Source: Ignelater luminosus
Lineage: Eukaryota > Arthropoda > Insecta > Coleoptera > Elateridae
Reading direction: 5' to 3'
Length of the DNA stretch: 64,000 nt
Assembly: GCA_011009095.1 (NCBI GenBank)
Contig: VTPC01008680.1
Coordinates: forward strand, 71,583 to 135,582
Shown in pieces: positions 1 through 12,618 of the stretch. Under the pieces are notes generated by a model. It was given only the letters and a program-made list of their open reading frames with translations. It searched no databases and had not been told where the DNA came from. Numbering within the stretch: the stretch's first letter is position 1; each line of letters starts with the position of its first letter. Position numbers and translations under genes: made by a program.

Positions 1-455
1 TGGTGATAATGGTCATCAGAAAAATGTGTTTAAGTTAAATGGAACAGATCTACTTAATAAAATAATAGTTGACTTAATAAATGTAGTTAAAGGTCTTTAA
101 CATGCCAAACATTTTATTCAGATGAAATCTACAATTTTATTTCATCATCGGAAAAGATTTATTTTAGATTTTTATCCTTTTGTAAGGTATCAGCCTCAGG
201 CAAGATCTCGAGTATCAAATCCGTCATTCTCGCATTTTACAGTGGTAAATTAAAAGTTCTGTTGTTTATGAAGAATTGGTAACACCAAAAAGAGGCGAAT
301 GAGACAGCGAATTGAAAACTCTTCCGATCCACAACATAGGGTCACTTTCACTGGAAAAATAGTACCGGAACACCGGGCACCTGAATTTCCCTTGATACCA
401 ACCAAAATTTTACACTAAATTTATAAACTTACAGAGGGCGAATGACCGAAAGATT
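1..455. other. intergenic, nothing recognised
   Basis: AT-rich sequence without an ORF of recognisable family, RNA gene or obvious repeat. Confidence 0.5.
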
Positions 456-653
456 TTTGCATAAATAGTGTCGCAAATCATTCCTTGGATGAAGCAATTG
501 ACTAAATATACGAAATCTAATTTCATATTAATTATCCAAAGTCGTCTTATGGGCTCTTAAGAACCAAATTTTATGTAATTAATGCTAAATCAGATTTCGT
601 GTATTTGATCAATTCATTCATTAAGAGTACGTACTGCGACATTATTTATGCAA
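456..653. repeat. hairpin MITE-like inverted repeat
   Basis: The left arm (about 456-534) is the imperfect reverse complement of the right arm (about 575-653), with a loop of about 40 bp. Both outer ends carry TTTGCATAAAT / ATTTATGCAAG, and both arms share ACGAAATCT and ATTAATTA blocks. There is no coding capacity. It looks like a short foldback or MITE copy; I could not identify a target-site duplication or superfamily. Confidence 0.55.
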
Positions 654-1533
654 GAAGCTGTACAAACCGCTTAGATGGATATGTCGTACCAACACAAGAA
701 AATACGTAAGAGCTAACAACAGAAAATATAATTTTACATTAGTAGAAACGAGATAATAGTACTAATCACAAGTCCAACTCAAAAAAAAGTAACGGTACTG
801 CCCAAACTCAACAACGAATATTATAATAAAATTTACTTTTATGAACAAATAGAAATTGTAAAGCATGCCAACCCACTCTGCGGATAAAATGTAACAATGG
901 TTACTATTTTCTTCCTTTGTATTTTTGACAATTTTCATATTAAAACCAGTTTGAAAGATATTGTAAAAGCATCTTTTCTTTTGAAAATTATAAAATCTAA
1001 TTAGCAATATATGTTAAGTTTGGGTTCTTGGCTCAACAATGAGCCTAATTATTTATTAATGTGTTTGGGTTCGTGTATCATAAATATTTTAATTTGTAAG
1101 TATATTTTAATTAATAATTGCATTATCATTGTAATAATAATTAATGGTTTTGAATAATTAGAGAGAACTGAAGATGTCTGAGATATTTAAATAAGCCGAA
1201 ATGCACCTTCCTGGAGATAATAATTTTGGTGTTTTAAAATAAATATTGTGGGATGACGTATTGAGTTTCATTTTTATTCTAATAATAACCTTTGTTATAA
1301 ATTATCTTTCTTTATTTATCCTAATGGCATTACTTCAAAGTCTCAGCTATTTATTGAGTTTGTATTGGTACATCGTCTTATTCCAAGCGGTAAAGTCCTA
1401 TGAAAATACCTTGATTATGTCAAAATAATCCACTCTCATTGATTAGTTGAGGTTTTAATTACATGACGTGTTTTTTCTTTCCTTCTAAGTTCGAGTTATC
1501 GAAGTTCAACTGTAGATCTGTAATATGCTAAAA
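654..1533. other. intergenic, nothing recognised
   Basis: The short ORFs on either strand here have low-complexity, AT-driven composition and no recognised domain. Confidence 0.5.
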
Positions 1534-1961
1534 GGCCCCTGAGACGCTCGTAATTAGTTCTGAATGTGTATACAGGATTCATACGTGAAAAATACAATCA
1601 AAATCAGTTTGATATTTACGGTGCGATATCTTCGGCTAAAATTGTGTTAAAAACCCAGCGTGTAGTAGCACAGTCGTGTTGACCGGCTTCTAGAAAGAAG
1701 TCCGAATGTTGTGGTTGTAAAATTATATTCACTTTGTGAGTTTATACTCAGTTATTACTCAGTTTGTTAAGCCTGTGCGTTTATTGAAATGGATACAAGT
1801 GACGTATAAATACATAAAAATTTCTTAATTGAATTTTTCGCGTTTTATACCGAGAGCAAGGGTAAAGAGTAGATAAAATTGGAGCGAATGTGTATACCCA
1901 GTTCGTGTAAAAATAACCTGAACGGGTGAATTTGGAACGAATCATGAGCGTGTCAGGGGCC
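1534..1961. mobile_element. non-autonomous TIR element (MITE), 428 bp
   Basis: The left end reads GGCCCCTGAGACGCTC. The right end, reverse complemented, reads GGCCCCTGACACGCTC, followed by further imperfect matching (about 28 bp in all). The inside is AT-rich and non-coding. The superfamily is not clear because no convincing target-site duplication is visible beside the ends. Confidence 0.55.
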
Positions 1962-4900
1962 CTGAACATTGATTTAGGAAGAGACTTAAAGTAAATAAAT
2001 TACTTACTTAAGTATCTTCTGTCAATGTTTTAGAATTTTGCTTATCTAGAAGAGTTACAGTCTGCGATGACAAAGATCATACCTATTTAAGCGTATAGTT
2101 TTACTGTCTCATATTTGAGAAGAAGGTGTTTTGTAGAAGTTTTTATACCTATTGCAAATGGTCGCCTTGAGCACGATCGTAGTAATGACTTTTGGGATAG
2201 AACAAAAATGATAGATTAAGTGATAATAGAAACACGAGAATGACGCACATTTCTTAACTTCAAAACGCACAAGCTTTTCTAAGCAGCTAATAATGCTAAT
2301 AAGATATAGTGTAGTGACACCTTATTTTAGTATTTATCAAAAATATTACCCCCTTACATGGAAAATTACTGTGTTGTACTGCTACAAGAATCCTTGATAC
2401 TGCCACCCTTTAAAGGTTAAGACTCTTTTTCATTTCATCTGAAATGATAGGTTCGTTGTCCTTGAAATTTTCTAGAGTTGACAATTCAGTAGGGCGCCTA
2501 ATGTGAAATTTCCCAACGTCAGATGGTAGTTACAGTTTTAAGAAAAGAAAATCAACAGCAACGGCAAGATCAATATTGATTCTAATGTAACAGACAGTAT
2601 TTTAGAAATTGATTACAGACGAATTGTAGACCACATCTGAAATAAAAACTCATGGTCTAGCTTCAAAATAGGTTATCTCTTCATTTAGGGATAAATATTA
2701 AAATTTTTGAAACCGCAAGAATTTCTACAGTTAAGCTTAAAGTATTTAAGTTTCAAAGTTCAAGATTAAAACCGAAAGATCTCCATTAGTCTTATGTAAA
2801 AGGAAATACATTAAAAGATAACAACAACAACCTGATGTTTGGCGATTCGTTTCTAGTGAAAACTCTGATGGCATCATGTTTCTGAGATATTTTAAACAAT
2901 TAACACCACTACTGTTGGGGAATTCAATTGTTAGTCCAAACATAGTTTTTCTCTGCAAGCCGTAAAAACTGTAAAAAATTGGGCAATTTTACTGCAATTT
3001 TTGGACACTACTGTAAGTATGTAATAAAGAATAAAGCAAATGAGTTTTCAAGTTAAATTATACCCGATTCCTTGAGAATTTAAAAAACGTTTTGTCTAAC
3101 AAATTTATTTTCTGGGCTACCACGTAACATGAATCGTTTTGTAAATCTTAGCTTGTTTTTTCTCATATTTCTCACGAAAAGCTTGAGAAATGTTAAAGAT
3201 TCCAAATAATTTTTTTTAATATGCAACCCAACTAATTTTTGTCAATTGTTTCAGGAAATAATAAACCGATTATATTATGATTAACGCCGAGTTAACTAAA
3301 AGTATGTTATGGTTACGTTTATGGTTAAGGGTTTTATGTTACAAAAGAAATATAAATCAATTTTTGTAGTTTTTAATTCTCATTGCAACGTGTCATTTTA
3401 TACCTTATTTATAACTCGTTTGACATCAACCTGGCACTTTCCGGAAATAATGACATCAGATACGACTAAAAGGGTTGAAAGCAAGGAAAGACTTGCGGTC
3501 GAACACATTTGAAATGTGAAAAGGGAACATTTTTATCTACAACTACCTCTCCTGTTCTGACCTTTTCTCCTTTTATAAAACTGCTCTTAGGTAAGTAAAT
3601 TCAGACTGGACAAACAGGAAGGATATTAGAAATCTTTTCAGAAAGAAAAAAAGGACAACAATAAATAATACTATAAGGGTATTATAGCACATTTATTCAT
3701 CGAACCATTCGAAAGCATAAAAACGTGTCCTTTATCGAAATTCCGATCAAAATAGTAACGTTCACACCTTTACTACGATCAACCTAATATTTTTCCTTTT
3801 AGAATTCATATTATTTTTATGGGTTTTGTTTTTATCTGATTTTAAATAAATCTGTCAGGAGATTAAAATAGTTTGTTTTGTTTTTTGCTGAACCTTATTA
3901 GAATATACAGGGTGAATTTTTTAAAATCCATGCATTTCTATTATCTAATAACGAGTAGAAAAAGTGGAAAAGTTTCTATTTTTATTTTAATAAAAATTTG
4001 GGGTTTTTGACCAATCAAGGTTAATAAATTCACACGTCAGAATATTTTGGCTGGCTGTATGTGAATTATTATTAAACAAGGCGTTTCGTTGAAGTCAAAA
4101 CAGTCGAATTAAAAAAGTGGGTGTTCTATTAAAGGAAGTCGTAAAATCAACTAAGCGTCCAAACGTTAAATAAAAATAAAAGTAAGAAAGATTAATTTTT
4201 GACAAATTAAATGCATCAGTATAATTTATTAAAATAAGCAAACTGACTCGCGAGGTTTTAAATTCTTCTACAAATTAAAAACAACTAAATTCTTCTCAAA
4301 ACTCCGTAATAAATTAATTGTTGTCAAAATAAGCTAATTAATATAGAAATGTAAATATGCAATACGGATACCAAAATAAATAATTGTGATACACTCTCAG
4401 CTTCCTTTGCTTTGCTACCGCACATTATTAAAACAGAGCTCAGAAAAAATAATAACAGAGTGGGATCAACTTTCACCAAGTTGCAATTCAACAATAATAG
4501 AACGTGTAATCATCATACATTAAGATGGCTCGTTGTTTTACACTTTTTATTACCGATGTGATGTAGTGAACTTTTTTACATGATAACGTCGTCATGACGT
4601 TAAAACCAGGTTTGGATTTCGACGTTGGGTAATGATGTTACCGTATAAATTTTCATGTATAGTATTACGGTATTGTACGTGCAACTCAATTTCTAAAACA
4701 TATCGGCTCTGTTATTGTAAAACTTCAAGCCGTTTCTCAGATGATGATCTTGAACTCCGCTCCCTATTTATTTATCTGTCTTTAACGGACCAATCAAATA
4801 AGATATTTGAGGCTGAACTAATTTTAAAATGAATGAAACGCTTTGAATAACGTTGCCAATTTTTATAAATATCTTACATCATTTTTCTAAATTCAAGAAA

Positions 4901-5200
4901 TTGTTAGACGGGGGAATCCCATGGAGTTATATTTAGGCATATGAGCTAGCCAAAGTAAAAAAAAAGAAATATCGCTAAAAGCAAAAAGAGTTATTGTATC
5001 TTGTAACTAATAGTATATAAGAAGGCCTTTTTTGTTTATTGTTATATCGCATACCTAGGAAACAACATGTTAGATAAAACGTGAATGTGATATTGTTGCA
5101 ATAATTTGTTAATCAACAAGCCCGAGCACATCATCCATCACGTTTTATTATCATCAGTCTAACTAACTTCTAAGCTTGGATTTTAATATTTTATAAAATA
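1962..5200. other. intergenic, 3.2 kb
   Basis: No gene is supported. The only marked spot is an isolated TA-CAGGGTGAATTT at 3906-3918. It resembles the TA-flanked CAGGGTG ends of other elements in this window but has no partner end. Short ORFs (for example 3309-3512 and 4632-4832, plus strand) match nothing I recognise. Confidence 0.45.
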
Positions 5201-5385
5201 TACACTATTGGTTTCAAAATGAACTAGGTCAGCTGCTATGATTCAAAAATGTAGGAATTTTGTCTAGTGTAAATGTGACTTTATCGGTCAAATAATCTAT
5301 GGGTAAAGATATTTTAGCTGAAATTAAATGTAGATATTACAATGGAAAAATTGCAGTGTCCTACTTCATTTTGAAACCAATAGTA
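5201..5385. mobile_element. small MITE, about 180 bp
   Basis: Terminal inverted repeats CTATTGGTTTCAAAATGA occur at 5205-5222 on the plus strand and at 5366-5383 reverse complemented. TA dinucleotides lie at 5201-5202 and 5384-5385, which would fit a Tc1/mariner-type TA duplication. The exact left boundary is uncertain by 2 bp. The interior is non-coding. Confidence 0.6.
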
Positions 5386-6926
5386 CATTATGTAGAAGAA
5401 AAGTTCCAAATTGTTCCGACATAACTGTTATATTTATTTATTTATTTGTTATTATTTCATCTTTTCATTCCTTTGCAAAAATCTGCTGTAACATTTTTGG
5501 ATTTACTTGAAGAAGCTCGTGCATTCTTGTAAACTCTTGTTGATAAAGAAAACAATAAAGAAGACGATGAAAATGGTCAATTAAAAGGAGTAAAGATGTT
5601 AAGAAAAATACCATTGAAATTATATTCTCGGTTTTCTATACTCTCTTGTTTCTATTTCCAAACACATCTTCCTGAACTCCTGGAATCGAAACATATTTGT
5701 TAGTGATTTCTTCTTTGGAGAAGTTTTCATTTTGTGCATTATGTAATCGGAGAACGAGCGCGCCTAAGTTCAAGAATGGCCTTATCTCGAAAACCACCAG
5801 GCTAGTGTCAACAAGACATTGATCTCTCTGGAACCCAAAAGGGATCATGCCCCTGGAAGAAGAAAGGGGTCAGAAAAACTCTGGATTAGTGCAAAAAATT
5901 AAAAAGTTCCAGTGTGGACAGACCTTTTGACATTGTTTTAGGCTAACTACAGTTGAGTGTGGTTCCATAGGCGTGTTTAAGACTTAAAAGATGTTAATTA
6001 GAATAAAAATTTAAAAAGAAAAATGAAAACATCTAACAAGAAAATGTATTTAAAACTGTAGTATTATTTACAATAATTTGAATTTTATGTCTTTTGTAAA
6101 TTTACTCCTTACAAAACCTGAAAAATTGAAAAATCTTTCAAATTTTGCAGTGAAGTTTTATTGCCAATCTGTTTTGTCGGCTAGAATGCCTAAATATCAT
6201 TGTGTGGTCCTCCTCAGACTTTTAACCCTGGGAGTCTCATAATAATGCCAGATTTATAGCTTATTTAGCAATCGGCAACAACGCGCGTCGGCATTCTTAA
6301 CAATAGCGGATTATCAGCTGGGTGGTGCACGTATGAGACAACCGTGTTGTCTAAGTCTCTAAGTAAAGACCGTGCTCTCACACCCGCACATTTACACAAT
6401 CCAAACCGGGCACCAAATATTAATCTGAAAAGTCTGGGACAAACCCGAACAGTTGGTAACGCTTTGAATTTTATGAACAAAAAGGTATTTCTGAGACTAA
6501 GTCAGATACGATATGGACAGTCTTGTAGGGCCTAGAATTCTCTACAAAAAAGGTTCTAATAAATACCCTTGTAAAGTCGTCTCTTTTGCTTCTGTGCGCT
6601 GTCAAAGATTAATTTCCCAGATGCAAAATTATGTGATTTTTCTCTGTTTGACGGACTATTATTAAAAGAGGTATGAGTACCTTGAGTAAAACAGTATTTG
6701 TGATAAAAAGTCTTTTTAGACTAAAGATTTATTTCACAGCGCTGGCGATTCCAGCTTTTATATCAGCTGTTGCAACTTTCATGAGATTTATTTACTATTT
6801 AGTGCAATAAACTCTAATTTTGGCAATATCTCATTTACCGATTTTTTGTTTACTTCGTTGGTTACTTTTAAAGACACCAGACATTACTTATCTTCTCGAA
6901 CATAGTATTCCATATACGTAGAGTGC
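5386..6926. other. intergenic, nothing recognised
   Basis: Somewhat GC-richer patches at 5640-5850 and 6260-6540 have short ORFs on both strands, but none resembles a known family, and the reading frames shadow each other. Confidence 0.45.
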
Positions 6927-7242
6927 GGATGTCCACTCGACGTTCATTGGACGTCCAAATTTTGGTGAAGGACGTCCAGTGGACGTCCGACTTTTGGCCG
7001 ACGGACGTCCGTGAGACTACATTCGTTACAACTTTGGACATTTAACAAACGTTAATTAGGATGTAATTTGGGCATGATCATCAGATGGACATCCAGAAAC
7101 GGGCGTCCAATAAATGTATAACTTATGTACAAAAATGTTCGGACGAGGTACGAACCAGCACAGAATACCCGATGGACGTTCAAAAACGTCCAATTAATGT
7201 CTATGGACATCCGGAGTAATTTTAAAAAACAAATGGACGTCC
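6927..7242. repeat. cluster of GGACGTCC palindromes
   Basis: The 8-bp palindrome GGACGTCC is exact at 6949, 6970, 6981, 7003 and 7235. One-base variants lie at 6927, 7087, 7101, 7174 and 7205. Ten copies in about 315 bp of AT-rich DNA is far above expectation. Irregularly spaced short palindromes are typical of the subterminal transposase-binding repeats of DNA transposons, so this may be one end of such an element, but I see no matching terminal inverted repeat. The plus-strand ORF at 7125-7427 overlaps it and is probably incidental. Confidence 0.65.
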
Positions 7243-8045
7243 AGTGCTATATGGAATATAAACCGGAAGTCGCATATCTGGATAGACATCTTTTTCCTAA
7301 TTTTGGAGTTTTGTTAAATGATTGTGAATTTTTCTTACTTACCTTTCATGTTCATTTACGTTTACTGTTTGTGCAAATTAGGATCAACTCTCAAGGTCGT
7401 GTGCGTACTAGCAAATTTTTAAGCTAAGGGTAGGAATTCATTCAATTTTCCGTTGTTGCATTGTTGTAGCCTTGTCTAACACAGACTCTGCCAATTACTC
7501 TTGTGCGCAATTCGCGGTTGAAGACGAATTCACATCACTGTACACATAATCATCATGTACAGTTCTGATCAGGTGTGCAAATGCAATCCTTGCAACACCC
7601 GTAAAACCACCAGTCAATCTACAACCATCTAAAGAACTACAATCAAAATTTACCCCCTTTCTGGGTTGTTCTTCAATTTAGGTCTGATGCAATTTTTCAA
7701 ATCTAACAAGTCTATATGGATCTTGTAGAACAGAAAATATCTTACAAAAAGGTGCGTCGTCACTCTTCCTATTCATATCAACCGTTTTTCTTTGCAAATT
7801 TGGGGCATTTTTAAAAATAAATTCATATTAATCAAATAAGCGAAGCTAAAACGCTTAAAAATACCCTAACTTTAATCCTCTGGCGAATTGTAATATAGTT
7901 CAACAAATTTAACTTTGGTATGAGCTGTGACTGTAAACTTAAATGAAACCGCAATTTCAACTTCTTTCACTCAACGGTGTTCTGTTTTTTTTTCAATTTG
8001 ACACACCAAGATATTACAATATTTATGATTAAATAGTTCTAATGA
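7243..8045. other. intergenic, nothing recognised
   Basis: AT-rich, with no recognised ORF, RNA gene or repeat. Confidence 0.45.
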
Positions 8046-8190
8046 TGGAACATGTCTTGAGATTTTTCAGTATCTTGTCTTAAATTAAAATCAAGATCAA
8101 GACAAGAATCATGTTTATGCGTTCATTTCAAGACAAGACAAGAATTTCCTTTCCAAGTTCAAGGTTTCTTGTTTAGAATTTCTTAATTTG
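8046..8190. repeat. CAAGACAAGA-rich array, left
   Basis: Repeated AAGACAAGA / TCTTGTCTT units in both orientations (for example TATCTTGTCTT, CAAGATCAAGACAAGAAT, CAAGACAAGACAAG). A comparable array lies at 10694-10835, so the pair brackets a 2.7-kb block holding the Tc1 element. They may be subterminal repeats of a larger, older DNA transposon. Confidence 0.55.
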
Positions 8191-8342
8191 TGTGTTTACT
8201 TTACATTTTACAATATTATTAAACGTTTGTTTTCATTCACAAGTTTGATTCAATAACAGTGCACTATTAAAGTAATGTAATACTAATGTTTACATGAAAT
8301 ATGAAAATCTAATTTTGATCGAGATCAGGTTTGATTCTGCGC

Positions 8343-8460
8343 AAAGTTTTGAAAACATTTACAACGAAAAGTCGTTTTCTTTCTTAGCATTTAGTAGAAA
8401 AGTATCATTAAATCAATGTATATGACACTTTATTTCATTTTAAAATAAAATACCGAAATG
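8343..8460. repeat. degenerate direct repeat, copy 1
   Basis: From TGCGCAAAG to TATGACACTTTATTTCATTTTAAA, this stretch aligns loosely, in direct orientation, with 9988-10100 on the other side of the Tc1 element. The best block is TAAATCAA..(C/T)ATATGACACTTT. The two copies do not look like recent duplicates. Confidence 0.35.
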
Positions 8461-8507
8461 GTCTAAAAGAGCACAATTAAGATAATTTACATAAAACTAA
8501 CAAAATA

Positions 8508-9962
8508 CACTTAATCGCAAAATTAACGTACCGCTTATATATTTCGATTTATTTTAATTATCGTCAAAATTATCATAATTTATTTTGAAAAGCATATTAA
8601 CAATAGAATACGCAAACAGAATTATTTCGATAATAACAATAAATTTGACTTGAATAATTGCACAAAAAAAAACGAAAACGGACAATATGACTTATTTAAA
8701 AAAATAAAGTAAAATGATCATTATTGTTACGAACACAAAGATAACTTCTTTTGAAACGTTTGTAGCTTATCAATAACCTAGTATTGTCACCTCTGGATGT
8801 TGTTGTGGCCTGACATCGCCGTGGCATATTCTCAGTTAGAGATCTGATCGTTTCTTGAGGGATATCTTTCCATACGCTGATAAGACTCTGTCGCAGCTCG
8901 TCTAAGCTGTTAGGTGGTGAATGCTGACTTCTAACCCTGCGCCCCATTATGTCCCCAAGTTGATGGATTGGATTCAGATCTAGATTACAGGCTGGTCACT
9001 CCAGGACTTCAATATCAACATAATTTAAATATTCGGTAGCAATATGTGCTGTACGTGGTCTAGCATTATCCTGCATAAGAACGAATCCATCCCCAATGTA
9101 AGGTGCAAAAGGTACCACAAAAAGTTCTAAAATGTCTGTTATGTCATCAACAATAAAAAGCTCTGCGCCGCCTCCATATAGTGTGGTTTCTCGAATGTTA
9201 CAAGCGGAATATCTTTTGTACACTCTTGGACGGCGATCAGAACATACAAGGCAAAACCTTGACTCGTCTGTAAGTAACACCAGCTTCCAATTATGAATCT
9301 CCCAATCTATACGCCTCCTTGCAAAAGCCAATCTGTTGCTTCGGTGGTTTGCAGATAATATGGGACCAGTAGCTGCTGCCCGACGTCGTGAATTTTAAGT
9401 ACAAAGTCTTCTTATGAAGTTGTCTACTTATTTGTATTTGGAGCTTCGTGCACTTAGTGCATCGTTCCCTAAATGCTCGAAGCATTAAAAATCGATCCTC
9501 CACTGCATTTGTAGCTCGTGGTCTGCCTTGACCACGTCGTATAGCGTAATCATTGGTCGCTACAAGAACCCTACTGACTGCTGTATGAGATACGCCAAAT
9601 CTTCTAGCAAGTTCGCGATTTGTTACTCCTTCATTGGGAAAAGTTACAGTTTGAACACATTCATTACAATTTAAATTTTGTGTAGCACGTTCCATCGCGA
9701 ACAAATGCATTGCACGAATGACAATTATCTTATATATTGAAAAACAATTAAAAAACAATGCCTGCTTTTATTTTAGAAGTGCGGTTTACTTACTTGAAAA
9801 ACTGTTATGATTTCGAAATAAATAAAGAAGACAGACAAAAACCTAAAAAAGCATAATAATAAACAAACTATTACAACTGATATTAATGAAACGGAAAATA
9901 CAGAATATTTTTCGAAATAAAACCAAAAATCAAGAGTGATGCGTTAATTTTGCGGTTAAGTG
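8508..9962. mobile_element. Tc1-like transposon, full length, inactive
   Basis: The element is 1455 bp, bounded by 21-bp terminal inverted repeats with one mismatch (CACTTAATCGCAAAATTAAC at 8508; its complement ends at 9962). TA lies on each outer side (8506-8507 and 9963-9964), the standard Tc1/mariner target duplication. It contains one transposase gene on the minus strand, broken by frameshift and stop. Complete ends with a broken gene mean it could in principle be moved only by a related transposase supplied elsewhere. Confidence 0.85.
8696..9710 (-). pseudogene. Tc1-family transposase, DD34E type, broken
   Basis: A transposase of this family binds the element ends and cuts and pastes them with a DDE catalytic centre. 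The N-terminal third shows the paired-like helix-turn-helix (VTNRELARRFGVSHTAVSRV) and then a basic GRPR-type hook (QGRPRATN). The catalytic core follows in another frame: first Asp in LLTDESRF and second Asp in MQDNARPRTA. The third acidic position, normally the Glu of NPIEHLWD, reads NPIHQLGD here, so the catalytic Glu is replaced by His. A TGA stop (8996-8998) replaces the Trp just before it, and a frameshift lies near 9390. The C-terminal NMPRRCQA motif is still readable. The start is placed at the Met at 9710; a second in-frame Met lies at 9695. Confidence 0.85.
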
Positions 9963-9987
9963 TAGTTTAAGAAGTGTCAGAAAAATG

Positions 9988-10100
9988 CGCAAAAGTCTAA
10001 AATATCGAAAAACGAAGGGTTACTTTCTTTCTGAACACCAGAAGGAAAATATTAAATCAAGACGCATATGACACTTTCTTACATTTTTAAAGAAAGAATA
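9988..10100. repeat. degenerate direct repeat, copy 2
   Basis: Partner of 8343-8460 in the same orientation, sharing TGCGCAAA, TTTCTTTCT and ATATGACACTTT blocks. Confidence 0.35.
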
Positions 10101-10693
10101 CAATAATTATAAATAGTAAGCGTGAAAATAACACAATAGTTATCGAAAGCACTTTACAATCGGAAGTAAAAGTAATAAACTAATACTTTTACTTGTCATT
10201 TATAAGAAATATCAGCAAAAACACGCGCGGGAGGGAAGTTTTCTCGAATAGATTCGAAGTTGTCTTGTCTTTGCTTGAAAATTTGTTTTTGTAGAGTTAT
10301 ATCTTCATCAACTAATTAAGTTAATTTAAGATTTAAACTAAAAGTATCAAGAAACTAACCGTAACATAGATAACTGGAAGCAAATAATAAACTTAAAAAC
10401 GTACAGACGTTTTCATTCGAAGTAAACTTTTAAAATTTATATCTAGTAAATACCATTAAACAGAAATTTTTTAAACGATTGGTAGAAGAAAATTGAAAAA
10501 TACTTGGAATATTGGACACATACTACGTTTTGAATGAATTGTCTATAGCTATAGGCGGTATCTTTTGAACTTGTTACAATAAAAATATTTTATGAAAAAC
10601 ATATATAGCTCTGCAATTGAAAGATAAAAATCTTGAGTTTTGTATATGACAATAAAACTAATTATATTGTTATAAAGCACATATGCTCGTAAC

Positions 10694-10835
10694 TTGAGAA
10701 ATTCCCAAGTCTTGATTTCAAGATAAGACAAGAAATTTCAAGAAATGGTCAAGATAAGATTCGTATTAATATTTCTTAAAAACTCTGTTAAGACAAGAAA
10801 AGAAATTGGTTTATCTTGTCTTGACACATATTCAT
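10694..10835. repeat. CAAGACAAGA-rich array, right
   Basis: Contains AAGATAAGACAAGAAATTTC, GGTCAAGATAAGA, TTAAGACAAGAAAAGAAAT and TATCTTGTCTTGACAC. The units match the left array at 8046-8190 in both orientations. Confidence 0.55.
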
Positions 10836-12618
10836 TTGACAAAAACAAACACAAATACAAATCAATATTTCATCAAAGACTTCATCCGCAGTTTTTAATT
10901 TCATTTTTACTGCCTATAGATGTATGCATGTATTATTTTGAATTTATTGTATTATTGCTATTTTGCAATTCCTTGGCTTGTTAAACAATGTACACTATTC
11001 ATACTGACTGAACGATAGTTTTTTGGGAAGTATAAAAGAAAAAAACATCACCCTTCTAGCTTCCTTTATGTGATTATTAAAATTAAACGTTTTAAGTTCC
11101 GCGATTTATTCAAACACTTTTTTCATGAACAACTTGTTAAAATTATGCACCACGTACAATAACAGCAGTAAGATTTAAGTAACCAATTAAAGTATCGATA
11201 ACCTAAAAAATGATAAATCACACCATCGCATCGATGGTATAAAAGTACATATTTCGTGCGATTTCAGCAATTTATAAACTAAATTTGTTACTTCTTATCC
11301 AAAGTTAGTGTTAGATTAACACCTGAAATTCTAGTTTCTTATCTATTCAAATTTTGTTGCTGTTTTGGTTCAACTTTTTAAATGATTAATCCCAATTGCA
11401 ATAAAAACTTTACGTAAGACTTGTGACTGCCAATTCTAAGTAAATCCTAGAAAAACAAAACTTTGATTAATTCAATAAATAAGAAATTATTAATGGGTGT
11501 GGGTAATTATTGTTACCTAGCTACTGATTACAAAGTTGATTTATAATTTAAAACTAAGATTCAAAGTATTACTATACGCTTAAAAGAAAATACATTAATC
11601 AAAGACTGACATTTCATTTTAAGTTAACATTTAAAAGTTGTAGTAAATTATAATTACAGTATCTATGTATGTACATAAGCATGTTAACATTTGGGAAAAT
11701 CAAGGATAACTAGCCTTCATATTAGTATCTTAGAATTTTTTTAAGACATGCTGTAATCATAGAGCTTACAATAAGGAAGAAGAAATAAAACGTATGGTGG
11801 GAGTGCAAACAAGAAAAGTCTTAAAAGGATAAAACTCACAAGAAGATTTTTTTAAGCAATGGAACCGGTTTAATATGTAGGAATAAAACCGGAAATAAAC
11901 TAATATCGAAAGAAGACTTTTTGTTAGAAAACTAAACTTTGGTCAAGAATATACAAAGCTTTTCTAAACCTAAACTAATAATAAACTATTGAAACCTAGA
12001 GTTCTCATGTTTCTAACAAAGAAACTTCTTTTTTTATTTAGGGTAAAAGGTATGTATACCTACTCTTTCCCAAACGAAGTTTTAATAGTTCATCAAGATT
12101 TTACGAATAATGTGTAAGTAAACTCGTATGAATAAGGTTTTACAGATTCCCCCTGTTTCTAAAGAACAACTATTTACATTCTCTTGTTTAACTCTAGACA
12201 ATACAGGCAAATAAAAACGTTTCTTATGAGAAAAAGGCCCACTTTAACAGATTAAATTGATAACTAATTAAATAAATTTTCTGAAAAAAACTTTTTCTGA
12301 AAAATCTGTGCTTAAGTAAAACTGAAATATTACATCCTTTGTTGCTGAACGAGAGAAAGAAAGAAGAAAAAATTATTTAAAGAAAATAATTAATTAACTA
12401 TTTAATATTAGTTAGAAATTAAAGTGAAGAAATTTCAAGCACCAGTAAACAAGAACAAAGAAAATAAAAAATCTTAAATTAATATGACCAAATCAAATTA
12501 GTCAAAAATCTAATATCTAACTTTTACAAATTATGAGATTATTTATGAGAAATGCGTCCTTAGGTCATTTCTCCCATATAAGGCTGATTTTCCAAAAATA
12601 CCTAATTTTATAGTAACT
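10836..12618. other. intergenic, 1.8 kb
   Basis: No gene is recognised. It contains only the TATA-like site at 11222-11267, listed separately. Confidence 0.45.
11222..11267 (+). promoter_or_regulatory. possible pol II core promoter beside a dyad
   Basis: The dyad ACCATCG-CAT-CGATGGT (11222-11238) runs directly into TATAAAAG (11238-11245). TTTCAG, an initiator-like site, lies about 28 bp downstream, a normal TATA-to-start distance. No ORF of note follows, so this may be a chance match or the promoter of a non-coding or spliced transcript. Confidence 0.25.

Noticed and set aside
5636-5848. 70-codon minus-strand ORF in a GC-richer patch
   Set aside because: No recognisable domain and neighbouring frames look equally plausible; no promoter or poly(A) context.
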